63,835 nucleotides of DNA from Bacteriovorax stolpii. Its GTDB lineage: Bacteria > Bdellovibrionota > UBA2428. The stretch lies in NCBI GenBank assembly GCA_945881775.1, contig CAMCVE010000001.1, positions 1 to 63,835 of the forward strand, in the 5' to 3' direction. The notes beneath the pieces are model-generated. The model did not search any database and was not told where the DNA came from. It was given only the letters and a program-made list of their open reading frames with translations. A program made the translations under genes and the position numbers. Of the stretch, positions 28,764 through 37,436 are shown piece after piece (positions within the stretch are counted from its first letter, which is position 1; each line of letters opens with the position of its first letter).

Positions 28764-29660
28764 TTAGTCTTTTCTTTCAAACGCTTTTATAAGCAACGAG
28801 AACTCTCCGGAATCTGATCGCATTTTTAGAACAATAATGGGGTTTTTCTTATCAAAGGTAATGATAGTAGGTATGAGATTCAAGATAGGCAAAGCTTTTT
28901 CCAATAGATGACCTTTGCTATTGAGCACTTGTTTGGTTCCACCGTAAATAACATTGGCTAATTCGCCAACTGCACCCGGCATGGCACTCTCATCTACAGC
29001 GCCTTCGGATCCGACAATTTTGGAATAAATACTTTTTATTGTCTCCGTAGAAAAACCTAAACCCATTTCGCCATCAAAAAATTTACTTACGATTTCAATC
29101 GAAGCCCAGTAGTCGAATCTGAGTTCTTCCCCCGCCTTAAGAGGAGACATGGATAGCACTTCCACCTTTTCACATTTGGCCATAGTGACAAGTGTACTGA
29201 CGGTGCTGCTGATAAAGGCATTAATAATGTCCACATCCGCCTTAAAGCGTACATGAGGCTTAGCTACAATTTTAGAGTTAGGAAACTCAATCTCTAAAAT
29301 CTGCGCCAATAAATTTTGAAATTCTTCCTTTGAAGTCGCTATTTGCAAAATAAAAAAAGGTGCCGTCACGCCCGCCTTACGTAGGCCTGCCTCATAGGAT
29401 TCTTTTGAATCAGAAAACACGATAATCGGCACAAACGCAGCATTGGGAACTGCGCGGACTTTTTGAATCAAATCAAAATGATTGCCGTCGGCCGAACTGT
29501 CATCAACTACGAGCAGATCCAAGGATTCTTGATCCTTCGGAATATCATCTGAGTTTTGCAAAGCATGTACACTGAGCTCCGGGACCTCACCCAAGGAGGC
29601 ATCCACCACTTCGGATGAATTGTTGACATTTTTAACTCTCAGAACTCGTTTTCCAGCCAT
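28764..29660 (-). CDS. Degenerate receiver plus CheX-like phosphatase
   Basis: 298 residues. The first about 130 look like a receiver fold (LDLLVVDDSSADGNHF, then PIIVFSDS) but lack the N-terminal acidic pair and the usual Lys-Pro, so phosphorylation is uncertain. Residues about 140-298 match CheX/CheC-type proteins: the active helix GELANVIYGG carries E223 and N226 (ExxN), followed by LPIL (P248). CheX dephosphorylates CheY-P. It is the last gene of the four-gene operon and overlaps the kinase gene by one base, which suggests it resets the operon's CheY. Confidence 0.85.
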   Translation of the reverse strand: MAGKRVLRVKNVNNSSEVVDASLGEVPELSVHALQNSDDIPKDQESLDLLVVDDSSADGNHFDLIQKVRAVPNAAFVPIIVFSDSKESYEAGLRKAGVTAPFFILQIATSKEEFQNLLAQILEIEFPNSKIVAKPHVRFKADVDIINAFISSTVSTLVTMAKCEKVEVLSMSPLKAGEELRFDYWASIEIVSKFFDGEMGLGFSTETIKSIYSKIVGSEGAVDESAMPGAVGELANVIYGGTKQVLNSKGHLLEKALPILNLIPTIITFDKKNPIIVLKMRSDSGEFSLLIKAFERKD

Positions 29661-31291
29661 TATTCATTCCTCTTGGGAATCACAATAAAAAACTGGCAAC
29701 CTGAGTCCGTACCAGTAACTTTAATTGTTCCCGAAATTTCTTCTAGAGATTTCTTTAGCGAGCTAAGACCTACCCCTCGTCCTGAATCTTGATCAACTGT
29801 AGCTCTAAGCGAAACTGACTCTAGAAAAATCATCTGCCAGATTTCGCCGTCACTTAGACAATCGATATTTTCAACGAGGCCCCGTTGGAGCACTTTCTGC
29901 TTTAGCGCAACCGTGTCTATGCCTTGGCCGTCATCAGAAACCAAAATCTCAAAATTTTGATCGGATTCTTTAAGATTCACTGTTATCCGACCTTTTTCTG
30001 CTTTATTTTTTTTAACACGTATTTCTGGGGCCTCAATGCCATGCACAACGCAGTTGGTAAAAACATGAACAAAGGCCCTGAAAAAATCTGCATATTTTTC
30101 TCGGTCGATCTTAAAGTCACCGAGAACAAAAATTTCGGGAGTGGGCTTTTGATTGCGACGCGAAACACTTTCCAACGATGGCAAATAGCAATGAACTTGC
30201 TCCGCCATTGACTCTAAAATAAACTCGCTGAGAAAACTCCTAGCGACTTCTGAGTCAAGCGACGCAAGTCGCTTGTGGAAAGAGCGCAGGCTAGTTTCAG
30301 AAATTTCTTTGAGAAGGTGCTGACTGAGAAAGTCAATCTCCAAATCTTCTTTAATCGATGCCAATACTTTCAATAGATCTTCGGAAATCTTTGCTAATGA
30401 TCGATTCAATACTTGGGAGAATTTTAAGTTCTCATTAACAAGAGAAAGCTGAGTCTCAAGTCCATGGAATTCGTTTCTAATTGCGTTCAATGAGAAAAAT
30501 CCAGATGCGGCCTTCATATCATGCAACCATCTTAATACCAGGGTACTATCGAGGTTTTGATTTTTTTGAGTTTTAGACTCATAACTTATTTGATGCGAAA
30601 AAATATTTTCAACATAGTCTTTAAAGGAATTTCGATTTCTCAAAATGGATACGATCTGCTCTGAGTAATTTTGAAGATCGGCGACCATTTTTTTGGCTAG
30701 AACTTCTTCAGTTCTTTCAGTAATTACCATTAAAAGATCTTTTATTTTTTTCCCTTCATCCAAAATGGGTCGGAAGTTAAGGTCGTAGATTCGCCCATTC
30801 AAAAAAGATCGTTGTGGACCAAATGACAAACATCGAGAAAAAGGAAGGCTCTCTTCGAACACAAAAGTTACCCAATTCTTGAAATCTTCTTTTTCGTTAA
30901 TGTTGAACCCCAAAAGGTCCCACACAAATTTTTCGGAAGGTGACTCTTGCAACAGCACTTCAGCCCGATGAGAATAAACAGTTCCACACACTCCCGAGCC
31001 GTCAAATGTTAGAATGCCGTCATTGAGACTGTTTAAAATCGCGTCAAAGGTTGAATTTAAAAATACCAAGTTTGAGTTTTTATCAACCAACTCTTTTTGG
31101 CTGTGCTCGAGATTCGACTGAGCCAAGCTTAACTTCAAATCCAATTGCTCATAACTTTCGTCGACAAGCTTAAAAACTTCTCTCAAGTTTTTTTGCAAAT
31201 GCTCGGGACTTTCCAAAACAACCGCTAGTTCGGCATCCACCTCTTGATCAAAGATTTTTCTCAATTGCCGAGAAAGGCGTTTACCAAACAT
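29660..31291 (-). CDS. CheA-like histidine kinase lacking a CheW-binding domain
   Basis: 543 residues. Order: coiled-coil start (about 1-75), PAS-like region (about 76-195), a phosphotransfer-like helix with H257 in LHDMKAASG, a linker, then a CheA-type ATPase: N413 in TNCVVHGIE, DDGQGI at 453-458 and SGRGVGL at 503-509. The protein ends right after the ATPase, so the C-terminal CheW-like regulatory domain of chemotaxis CheA is absent. The kinase is therefore unlikely to join chemoreceptor arrays; input may come from its PAS region or the FIST protein encoded 6 bp upstream (inference). Its partner is probably the CheY encoded first in the operon. Confidence 0.88.
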   Translation of the reverse strand: MFGKRLSRQLRKIFDQEVDAELAVVLESPEHLQKNLREVFKLVDESYEQLDLKLSLAQSNLEHSQKELVDKNSNLVFLNSTFDAILNSLNDGILTFDGSGVCGTVYSHRAEVLLQESPSEKFVWDLLGFNINEKEDFKNWVTFVFEESLPFSRCLSFGPQRSFLNGRIYDLNFRPILDEGKKIKDLLMVITERTEEVLAKKMVADLQNYSEQIVSILRNRNSFKDYVENIFSHQISYESKTQKNQNLDSTLVLRWLHDMKAASGFFSLNAIRNEFHGLETQLSLVNENLKFSQVLNRSLAKISEDLLKVLASIKEDLEIDFLSQHLLKEISETSLRSFHKRLASLDSEVARSFLSEFILESMAEQVHCYLPSLESVSRRNQKPTPEIFVLGDFKIDREKYADFFRAFVHVFTNCVVHGIEAPEIRVKKNKAEKGRITVNLKESDQNFEILVSDDGQGIDTVALKQKVLQRGLVENIDCLSDGEIWQMIFLESVSLRATVDQDSGRGVGLSSLKKSLEEISGTIKVTGTDSGCQFFIVIPKRNE

Positions 31292-31297
31292 AACGAT

Positions 31298-32441
31298 CTA
31301 GATGCTTTCATTTAAAAAAGTGATCGTCATTGTCTGATTGTGAAGCTTGCACTCTGAGGATCCTGTTGGGCAGATTTCACCATAGGAATAAAATCCAGTA
31401 ACACGATTTTTTCCAAAGACCTGTTTGACGGCATCGACTTCTTCTTCAACATCGTCTCCCATGACAATTTTTCGACCTACGCAACTGATAAGAATCCCGA
31501 GTCCGCCTGCTTTACTTGCTGCGTGTTCAATTGCTGCTCCGGCAGCCACTTTAGCACCATTGATAAGTCCTTCATTTTTCGCGTGCATTAAACGCACAAA
31601 ACCTTGATTCGGAATATCACCCGCAAATGTTAAGCTGCCTTCTTTTTCATCCACCGCGAGGATCGTTCTAATAATTCCCGAGGTGTCTTGATTGCCTTTG
31701 AGCAAGGCAAAAGGATACATGAGCCCGCTTGCAGGCAATTTTGAAGCCAAATCCCCGAGGTATTTTTTGTAGATTCCCAATGCTGGCTCGCCATCGATTT
31801 CATACATCACATTATTTTTTGATTTGGTGACTTTTCGGATCGGTCCGAAAGGCTCCCACCCTCCCATTGAACCAAAGGTGCAATTAAATTTTTCACCATA
31901 AAACGCCAAGGCGTTGATGCTCCCATCAGAAATCTCTCCGTCGCATAACGTGAAGGTTTGTTTAAATGCGCCACCATCTCCAGCCAGCCCGCCCGTGACT
32001 GTAACATTTAATCCCAAAACATTTTTTAAACCGTCAATCACGCCGCTTCCGTTGATGTCCAAACCTCTGCCCAACACAAACACCGCTTTGAGTCCTACGG
32101 GATCGATTTTCTTTCCAAGTTCCACTCCTGAATCAAACGATGCATCCATGTTTTTTATGGCGACGCTAGAACATTTTGCTCGAGAAGCAGAATTTTCAAA
32201 TTTAATTCCTGTAAGAATGAGACTGTTGTCCGACACGCCCTTATCACTGATTTCTCCAGCCGTGGAACAACCAAACAAAAGTGAACTAGGAAAAGACTTT
32301 CGCAAAGCTTTCGCGCTCTCCGAATTAAAAAAAACTCGCAGCACCAAAGGCCAATACGATATCAGGTGACAAGGCTTGCAATTCTGCCCCCTGCGATTCT
32401 AAAGCCAATATAGTGGATATTTGCAATTGCTTTGTTTTCAT
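31298..32441 (-). CDS. FIST-domain sensor protein (reading frame broken at a homopolymer)
   Basis: FIST plus FIST_C architecture, a small-molecule sensory fold: LLFGCSTAGEI near the N-terminus and a C-terminal region with FYSYGEICP. From ATG 32441 the first 38 codons (MKTKQLQISTILALESQGAE...) read into AAL/FGAASFF and stop at TAA. The rest continues in another frame, joined at a run of eight A (32327-32334; T8 in the coding strand): deleting one base restores FGAASFFNSESAKAL. The open frame alone runs 31298-32347 from a TTG. Either a sequencing error, a phase-variable tract or a real mutation. Second gene of the operon. Confidence 0.8.
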
Positions 32442-32461
32442 TTAAATCCCCTCACTCAATA

Positions 32462-32857
32462 CTATTTATTTACAATGCGCTCTAGAATAGCCGACACAAC
32501 TTCAAAATCAATTGGCTTCACAACATAGTCATAAGCGCCCGATCGAATGGCACTCATAATGGAACTTGCTTCGCTTTCTGCAGTGACCATCACAAAAGGA
32601 ATTTTCGATAAGGCTTCCTCAGACTTGGTAAATTTCAGAAGATCAAGACCGGTAAATTCAGGCATATTCCAATCCGAGAATATAATATCAATAGGTTCTT
32701 TCGCTTTTACCTTTTCAACAAGAATTTCTTTGGCTCTTGTCCCAGAATCAGCTTCTAAAATTTTTGTCACACCTAGCTTGCCCAAAATATCCAAAAGAAC
32801 TCTGCGCGACATTTCAAAGTCATCGACTATTAAAACTGACAATTCAGTTGCAAGCAT
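32462..32857 (-). CDS. CheY-like single-domain response regulator
   Basis: 131 residues, receiver domain only. The acidic pair is in VDD (about 12-13), the phospho-Asp is in FSDWNMPEF, Thr/Ser in VTAES, and the Lys in VKPID. With no output domain, it signals by binding a partner. It is the first gene of the minus-strand operon CheY, FIST, CheA-like, CheX-like (gaps 20 bp, 6 bp, 1-bp overlap), so the kinase probably phosphorylates it. Confidence 0.92.
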   Translation of the reverse strand: MLATELSVLIVDDFEMSRRVLLDILGKLGVTKILEADSGTRAKEILVEKVKAKEPIDIIFSDWNMPEFTGLDLLKFTKSEEALSKIPFVMVTAESEASSIMSAIRSGAYDYVVKPIDFEVVSAILERIVNK

Positions 32858-32953
32858 TCAAAATTCCCTTTTGTAAATTTCTCAATTTGAATTTCCTTAT
32901 GAAGACTAACATCGGAAAAGAAACTTCCAAGGGGTGTCATTTTTTACTGAAGC

Positions 32954-33271
32954 TGACCTGACACCCGAAAGCGAGACCAGTTGGATTTGAAGAAGCTTAG
33001 TGTCACAACGGTCCGAAATCGGACCTGGAGACACGATGAGAGCAAAGAAATTACGGACGAGCCGAAGGTCGAAATCCTGGCGGAGTTGGAGCGCGGAGTG
33101 AGCTCAAAAGAGCTCTCGCGCAAGCACGGGCCATCTGCGGGCACGATTTACTACTGCTCGACATCGTCTACCGGCCCAACTGGGCGACGCTTTCGCATCG
33201 ACTTCATCCGGCGGCCTAAGCGACCCGGAGATTTTTCAAAGCGCCCTGGTAGCGTTTCGGGTGTGAGGTCA
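32954..33271. mobile_element. 318-bp remnant of an IS3-type insertion sequence
   Basis: Imperfect terminal inverted repeats of 20 bp: left TGACCTGACACCCGAAAGCG (32954-32973) and right, in reverse complement, TGACCTCACACCCGAAACGC (33252-33271); 18 of 20 positions agree. Inside, a plus-strand helix-turn-helix segment (SSKELSRKHGPSAGTIYY) resembles an IS3-family OrfA transposase start, broken by a frameshift and lost after about 40 residues. It is therefore an internally deleted copy that cannot move alone. No target duplication was seen. It lies just downstream of the 3' end of tRNA-Glu. Confidence 0.72.
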
Positions 33272-33319
33272 CCTGCACACGTCCTACTGAGAACCCTAAT
33301 GATTGACTTGACTTATAAT

Positions 33320-33395
33320 TGGCGTTCCCACGGGGATTCGAACCCCGGTTACCAGGATGAAAACCTGGTGTCCTAGGCCTCTAGACGATGGGAAC
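33320..33395 (-). tRNA. tRNA-Glu (TTC)
   Basis: 76-nt cloverleaf on the minus strand: acceptor GTTCCCA/TGGGAAC, anticodon stem CCAGG/CCTGG with loop TTTTCAT (anticodon TTC), T arm CGGGG TTCGAAT CCCCG, discriminator G and encoded CCA. The IS remnant and signalling operon follow its 3' end. Confidence 0.97.
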
Positions 33396-33540
33396 GTTCT
33401 TTGAGGTAGGCAGTGTTTCCCACACCTAGACCCTTAAATCCAGCCTTAATTTTAAAATCTTCACGCTCTGCGTGGTAGTTTCTTGGTTGCCTGCATTTCG
33501 TGCTTGTCTCGAGTCCTTAACTTAGTAATTTCGCAAGGCT

Positions 33541-36393
33541 ATGCCCAAACCGACTTGGTCACTCACCCCTGCCCCCAAAGACCCTACCCGCGAAGTGCTG
33601 AACTCCATCATCCAACGCGTTCAAACACACGTCATGAACATGATCTATCTCGCAAACGCGCGCGATGACGTCGAAAAAGGTGACCCCAAAGTCGGAGGCC
33701 ATCCGTCCGCGTGCAGCTCTGCGCTGCACCTGCTCTCGTCACTCCATCTTGTCGTGAAAAATCCCCAAGACTTTATGGCCGTGAAGCCCCACGCTTCGCC
33801 GGTCGACCACGCCAACAATTTCCTGATGCGTCTTCTTCTTGAGAAAGATGGCACTCGCATGAGTGACGAGCGCGCTCGCCTTGCCATGAAGAACCTTCGC
33901 CACTTCTCCCACAAAGGCGAACCCGTCTTCCAAAGCTATCACTCCGCCTACGATGCCGATCACTGGAACACCGTGCCCTCGGGTTCCGTGGGCATTCCCC
34001 CCGTTCAAGCGCTTTACCTGGCGCACGCCTACCGCATGGCCGAAAAGCATGGTTACACGGTTCCCACTGACGCGCACTTCTGGTGTCTCATGGGTGACTC
34101 GGAATTCCGCGAAGGTTCGCTGACCGAGGCGATGCCCGAAGCCTCCGAGCGCGGCCTCGGTAACCTCACTTGGATCCTTGATTACAACCGCCAGTCCCTG
34201 GACGGTCACCGCGTCCTGAACGAAGAAGGTCTCGGCCACAAGGACAACGACCGCGCCGACAAAATGTTTGCCGCCAACGGTTGGGAAGTGATCCAATTGC
34301 GCCACGGCAAGTTCCGCCAAAAAGTCATTGCAGACGCCGCTTCGAATGGCGAAGCCCTCCAGAGCGTGATCGAGAACGCCCTTCCCGATTACGAACTCCA
34401 AGCGCTACTCTCGTCGCGCGACTCCAAGAAAATTGTCGAAGCCGTCAACCGCTACGACCAAGGCGCCGCCAAAGCGCTCAAAGGTCTCTCAGATGCCGAC
34501 ACTCTGAGATTCTTCATGGACCTGGGCGGTCACGACACCGATCTCGTCGTCGAAGCGCTCCGCCAATCCAAAGAGGATTCCGAGAAGCCCTACCTCATCG
34601 TCGCTCACACCATCAAGGGATGGAACCTGCGCTGCTCCGCTCAATCCACCAACCACTCCGCCATGCTCGAAGAGTCAGAAGTTCACGAACTGCGCACGAA
34701 GTGCGGCCTCACGTCCAAAGATCTTCTGAGCTTTGAGCACTTCGACGCCAAAACCCCCGAAGCCGAGTATCTGAAAACTCGCAGCGAGTGGGTCCTTGAA
34801 GGGATCAACACTCAGAAAAAACTGAAAGAGGCCAACGTCTCCCAGGTGCGCGACGAGCTGAAAGCGACTCGCGCACTCGAGAGTTTCCCCACAGAAATTG
34901 GCATCAACCTGAAGCTTGTGCCCCTCGTCCACACCCAGTGGATGATCGGTCAGCTCTCAGCCAAGCTCACACGTATCGCCGAGACCCCTCTCGACGACTC
35001 TAAGATTTCAGAAAAGCAAAAGACACTCAGCGAAAACGAGAAAAAACTCAAAACCGTCGCGAACGCCTTCATCACCATGGCTCCCGACGTTGGCACGTCC
35101 ACGAACTTGAACTCAACACTCGACGGTCGCATTTTCGGCGTCGAATCCGAAGACTTCGAAGCCGACTACGGCGTCAAAGACTCCAAAGCTCCCGACATTG
35201 TTCCCCACGAGAACGCGCACTCACGCTTCATCCGCTTTGATATCGCTGAGTCCAACACCATGTCGTGTGTCGCATCGTATGGCAAAATGGCCGACTACAC
35301 CGGCGTGCCGATCATGCCGCTCATGACGGTCTATGACTTCTTTATTAAGCGCGCGCTGGATCAGTTCTTCTTCGGCGCCTACTGGAGCTCGAGCTTCTTT
35401 TGCATTGGCACTCCCAGTGGCGTGACGCTTGCTCCCGAAGGCGCCCAGCATGGCTGGAAGAGCGACATTCAAATCGCAAACTCGATCACCTGGGAACCGG
35501 CCTACTGCCAAGAACTTGATTGGATTGTGACCGAGAGCCTGCGTCGCCATCTGCACACTATTGTCGAGGGTCCGAACTCCGCAAACGGCAACGCGGGTCG
35601 CAGCGCGGTGATCATCCGCGCGGTCACACGTGCCCTTGAGCAAAAAGAATTCATGAAGCGCCTCAAGACCCACAAGCGCTTCGAAGGTAAATCGGAGGCC
35701 GAGATTTTTGAGAGCACCCGCCTCGACTGTCTCCAAGGCGCTTATTACCTCGTTGATCACCGTGGTCAGCCTGCCTACCGTCCCAGCGAAAACGTCGTGA
35801 ACATCTTTACGATGGGCTCCCTCGTGACGGAAGCTCTCGCGGCGTCAGATCGCCTCAAAGAAAACGGTATCTTCGCCAACGTCATCCAAGTGAGCTCGCC
35901 TGATTTGCTTCTCGGAAATCTCGCGCACGAAACCGGCTACCAGCACCTGCGCCACGGTCTGGGCGTCACGGGCGACCTCTACATTCGCATCGATGAGACT
36001 GCTAGCAAATCGAAACCGTCCAACGCCAGCTACCCGCCCGCACTTTACGCCCCCAAGCCCTTTGACTCACTTTCAGGCACTCCCGCCGGACTTGCTCAGC
36101 TTCTGAGCCTTGCAGGTCGACGCGTGCCCGTGGTGAGCGTGCATGACGGTGAGCCGGGGCTTCTGGACAACATCGGATCTTGCGTTGGAACTCTTCAGAA
36201 GACTCTCGCAACGCGGCACCACTCCAAATGTGGTCGTCCGAGCGATATCTACGCCTATCACGGCATGGACGCTTCATCGGTCGTCAAAGCTTGTGAAGAG
36301 ATCCTCGAGGAAACGGCCCTCTCCGAGGTCCGCATTGATCCCGTGCTTGCAACGGCGCTTAAGGCCGCCGCAAACCCAGAGTCTCGCGCCTAA
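33541..36393 (+). CDS. aceE: Pyruvate dehydrogenase E1, homodimeric (AceE-like)
   Basis: 950-residue thiamine-diphosphate enzyme of the AceE/transketolase-like kind; the length matches the single-chain (homodimeric) E1 of pyruvate dehydrogenase. The thiamine site is seen as WCLMGDSEFREGS (GDGE in most AceE, here GDSE) with YNRQSLDG 25-30 residues on. C-terminal thirds show transketolase-type pyrimidine and C domains. Its role would be decarboxylation of pyruvate (or a related 2-oxo acid) and acetyl transfer to E2 lipoate. No E2 or E3 gene lies next to it. Specificity is inferred; the family also includes divergent members. Confidence 0.82.
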   Translation: MPKPTWSLTPAPKDPTREVLNSIIQRVQTHVMNMIYLANARDDVEKGDPKVGGHPSACSSALHLLSSLHLVVKNPQDFMAVKPHASPVDHANNFLMRLLLEKDGTRMSDERARLAMKNLRHFSHKGEPVFQSYHSAYDADHWNTVPSGSVGIPPVQALYLAHAYRMAEKHGYTVPTDAHFWCLMGDSEFREGSLTEAMPEASERGLGNLTWILDYNRQSLDGHRVLNEEGLGHKDNDRADKMFAANGWEVIQLRHGKFRQKVIADAASNGEALQSVIENALPDYELQALLSSRDSKKIVEAVNRYDQGAAKALKGLSDADTLRFFMDLGGHDTDLVVEALRQSKEDSEKPYLIVAHTIKGWNLRCSAQSTNHSAMLEESEVHELRTKCGLTSKDLLSFEHFDAKTPEAEYLKTRSEWVLEGINTQKKLKEANVSQVRDELKATRALESFPTEIGINLKLVPLVHTQWMIGQLSAKLTRIAETPLDDSKISEKQKTLSENEKKLKTVANAFITMAPDVGTSTNLNSTLDGRIFGVESEDFEADYGVKDSKAPDIVPHENAHSRFIRFDIAESNTMSCVASYGKMADYTGVPIMPLMTVYDFFIKRALDQFFFGAYWSSSFFCIGTPSGVTLAPEGAQHGWKSDIQIANSITWEPAYCQELDWIVTESLRRHLHTIVEGPNSANGNAGRSAVIIRAVTRALEQKEFMKRLKTHKRFEGKSEAEIFESTRLDCLQGAYYLVDHRGQPAYRPSENVVNIFTMGSLVTEALAASDRLKENGIFANVIQVSSPDLLLGNLAHETGYQHLRHGLGVTGDLYIRIDETASKSKPSNASYPPALYAPKPFDSLSGTPAGLAQLLSLAGRRVPVVSVHDGEPGLLDNIGSCVGTLQKTLATRHHSKCGRPSDIYAYHGMDASSVVKACEEILEETALSEVRIDPVLATALKAAANPESRA

Positions 36394-36409
36394 AAGGGCG
36401 AGGCTCGTT

Positions 36410-36706
36410 TTAGCGACCGCGCACGATCGTGCACTGTTCTTTGTAGACGATGTAATTGGTCGACTGGCGATCAACGAGAGAGATCGTCGAGATGTTTCCG
36501 TTTTGCGCGGCACGGTAGATGTCTTCAAAGCCTGCAACCAGAAAAGATGTGTTGGCCACAGATGTGAGGCCAATGTAGTGACCGCAGGCTTGCCCCGTCT
36601 TGGCGTCTGCCGGAAGCGGAACCGACGTGGCTTGAAGCGGGTACGTGGACACGCAGGCCTGGACCAATGACAAAGCGCTAAGTACGAAGGGTAGCTTCCA
36701 ATTCAT
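36410..36706 (-). CDS. TRL-like small lipoprotein
   Basis: 98 residues with a lipoprotein signal (LSALSLVQAC, Cys18). The mature part shows KTGQACGHYIG, then DIYRAAQNGNISTISLVD and a final CTIV, which fits the TRL-like family pattern (small proteins first noted beside tRNA loci). The function of the family is not established. It is convergent with aceE, with a 16-bp gap. Confidence 0.75.
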   Translation of the reverse strand: MNWKLPFVLSALSLVQACVSTYPLQATSVPLPADAKTGQACGHYIGLTSVANTSFLVAGFEDIYRAAQNGNISTISLVDRQSTNYIVYKEQCTIVRGR

Positions 36707-36761
36707 GGGGCCGAGCCTAGAGACGAGACCCTTGTCTCACAAGTCGCATCGCCAAAAAAAC

Positions 36762-36796
36762 GAAAGCCCCGCGGAGTACTGCTCCGCGGGGCTTTC
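36762..36796 (-). terminator. Terminator for the secreted-protein gene at 36825
   Basis: 15-bp near-perfect stem (GAAAGCCCCGCGGAG and its complement) around a 5-base loop, followed on the minus strand by CGTTTTTTT. It ends the transcript of the minus-strand gene at 36825-37322 and insulates the lipoprotein gene. Confidence 0.88.
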
Positions 36797-36824
36797 TCCT
36801 TGAGGAAGAGGATGGGGGGGGATT

Positions 36825-37322
36825 TCACTCAAGGTGACTTTGAATGGTCATCACAGCCTCGGGCGAACCCGAGATACGTAGGTTGGATGTGGAGGTCACG
36901 GAACCGGTTTCAGTGAAACGAACGTAGGCTTCCCACTGACCGGCTTCAGGAACAATTTCGATGGCAATGGAGGGGAAGTATCCTGTTGCCGCGTTCTCAT
37001 TGAAGAGCTTGAGTCTTCCTTTGATAACGACATGTCCCTGATCATTCATGGAGACATCGCTCACAGGAATCACGTAGCGAACAGTACGCACGCCCTCAGA
37101 GCTCGGCACCGACAGATCCAGCGTGAAACTCGTCGCAACAGCCTTCTTCTCGCCATCGCGGCGATTGAGGGTCAAGGCCACCGCTTCGGCGCCTTCGAAA
37201 TGACCGTCGGCTTGGAGGACCCGCATATCAGCCTCTTGAACGGGACGCTCCCAATCGGGGGAATAAACCGCAAAAGCGGGAGACGAGAGAGTAAAGGTCA
37301 GAATCAAAAGTAGGTTTTTCAT
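36825..37322 (-). CDS. Secreted protein of unknown function
   Basis: 166 residues from ATG 37322, which starts a clear signal peptide (LLLILTFTLSSPAFA). The mature part is beta-rich with no cysteine. No recognised family. The longer frame (to 37388) adds 22 residues before the signal and is less likely. It is divergent from a LysR-type gene, mirroring the pair at 2481-3869. Confidence 0.75.
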   Translation of the reverse strand: MKNLLLILTFTLSSPAFAVYSPDWERPVQEADMRVLQADGHFEGAEAVALTLNRRDGEKKAVATSFTLDLSVPSSEGVRTVRYVIPVSDVSMNDQGHVVIKGRLKLFNENAATGYFPSIAIEIVPEAGQWEAYVRFTETGSVTSTSNLRISGSPEAVMTIQSHLE

Positions 37323-37367
37323 AAATACGTAAGCTCCGAGAAACTTTTCAAATCGTTTGATGGAGCT

Positions 37368-37391
37368 CTTATAGGTCTCAGGGGTCATAAG
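37368..37391. promoter_or_regulatory. Possible LysR-type operator
   Basis: CTTAT and ATAAG form an interrupted dyad (14-base spacer), in the 114-bp gap between divergent genes where a LysR regulator would bind. Short arms make it weak evidence. Confidence 0.25.
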
Positions 37392-37436
37392 GTGAAATTA
37401 TTTGATGTAAGGTATATCCATTAGTAGAATTACTGA

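Noticed and set aside
34281-34736. Plus-strand open frames inside aceE in other frames
   Set aside because: Arg/Ser/Pro-rich shadow frames of a high-GC gene; no family features.
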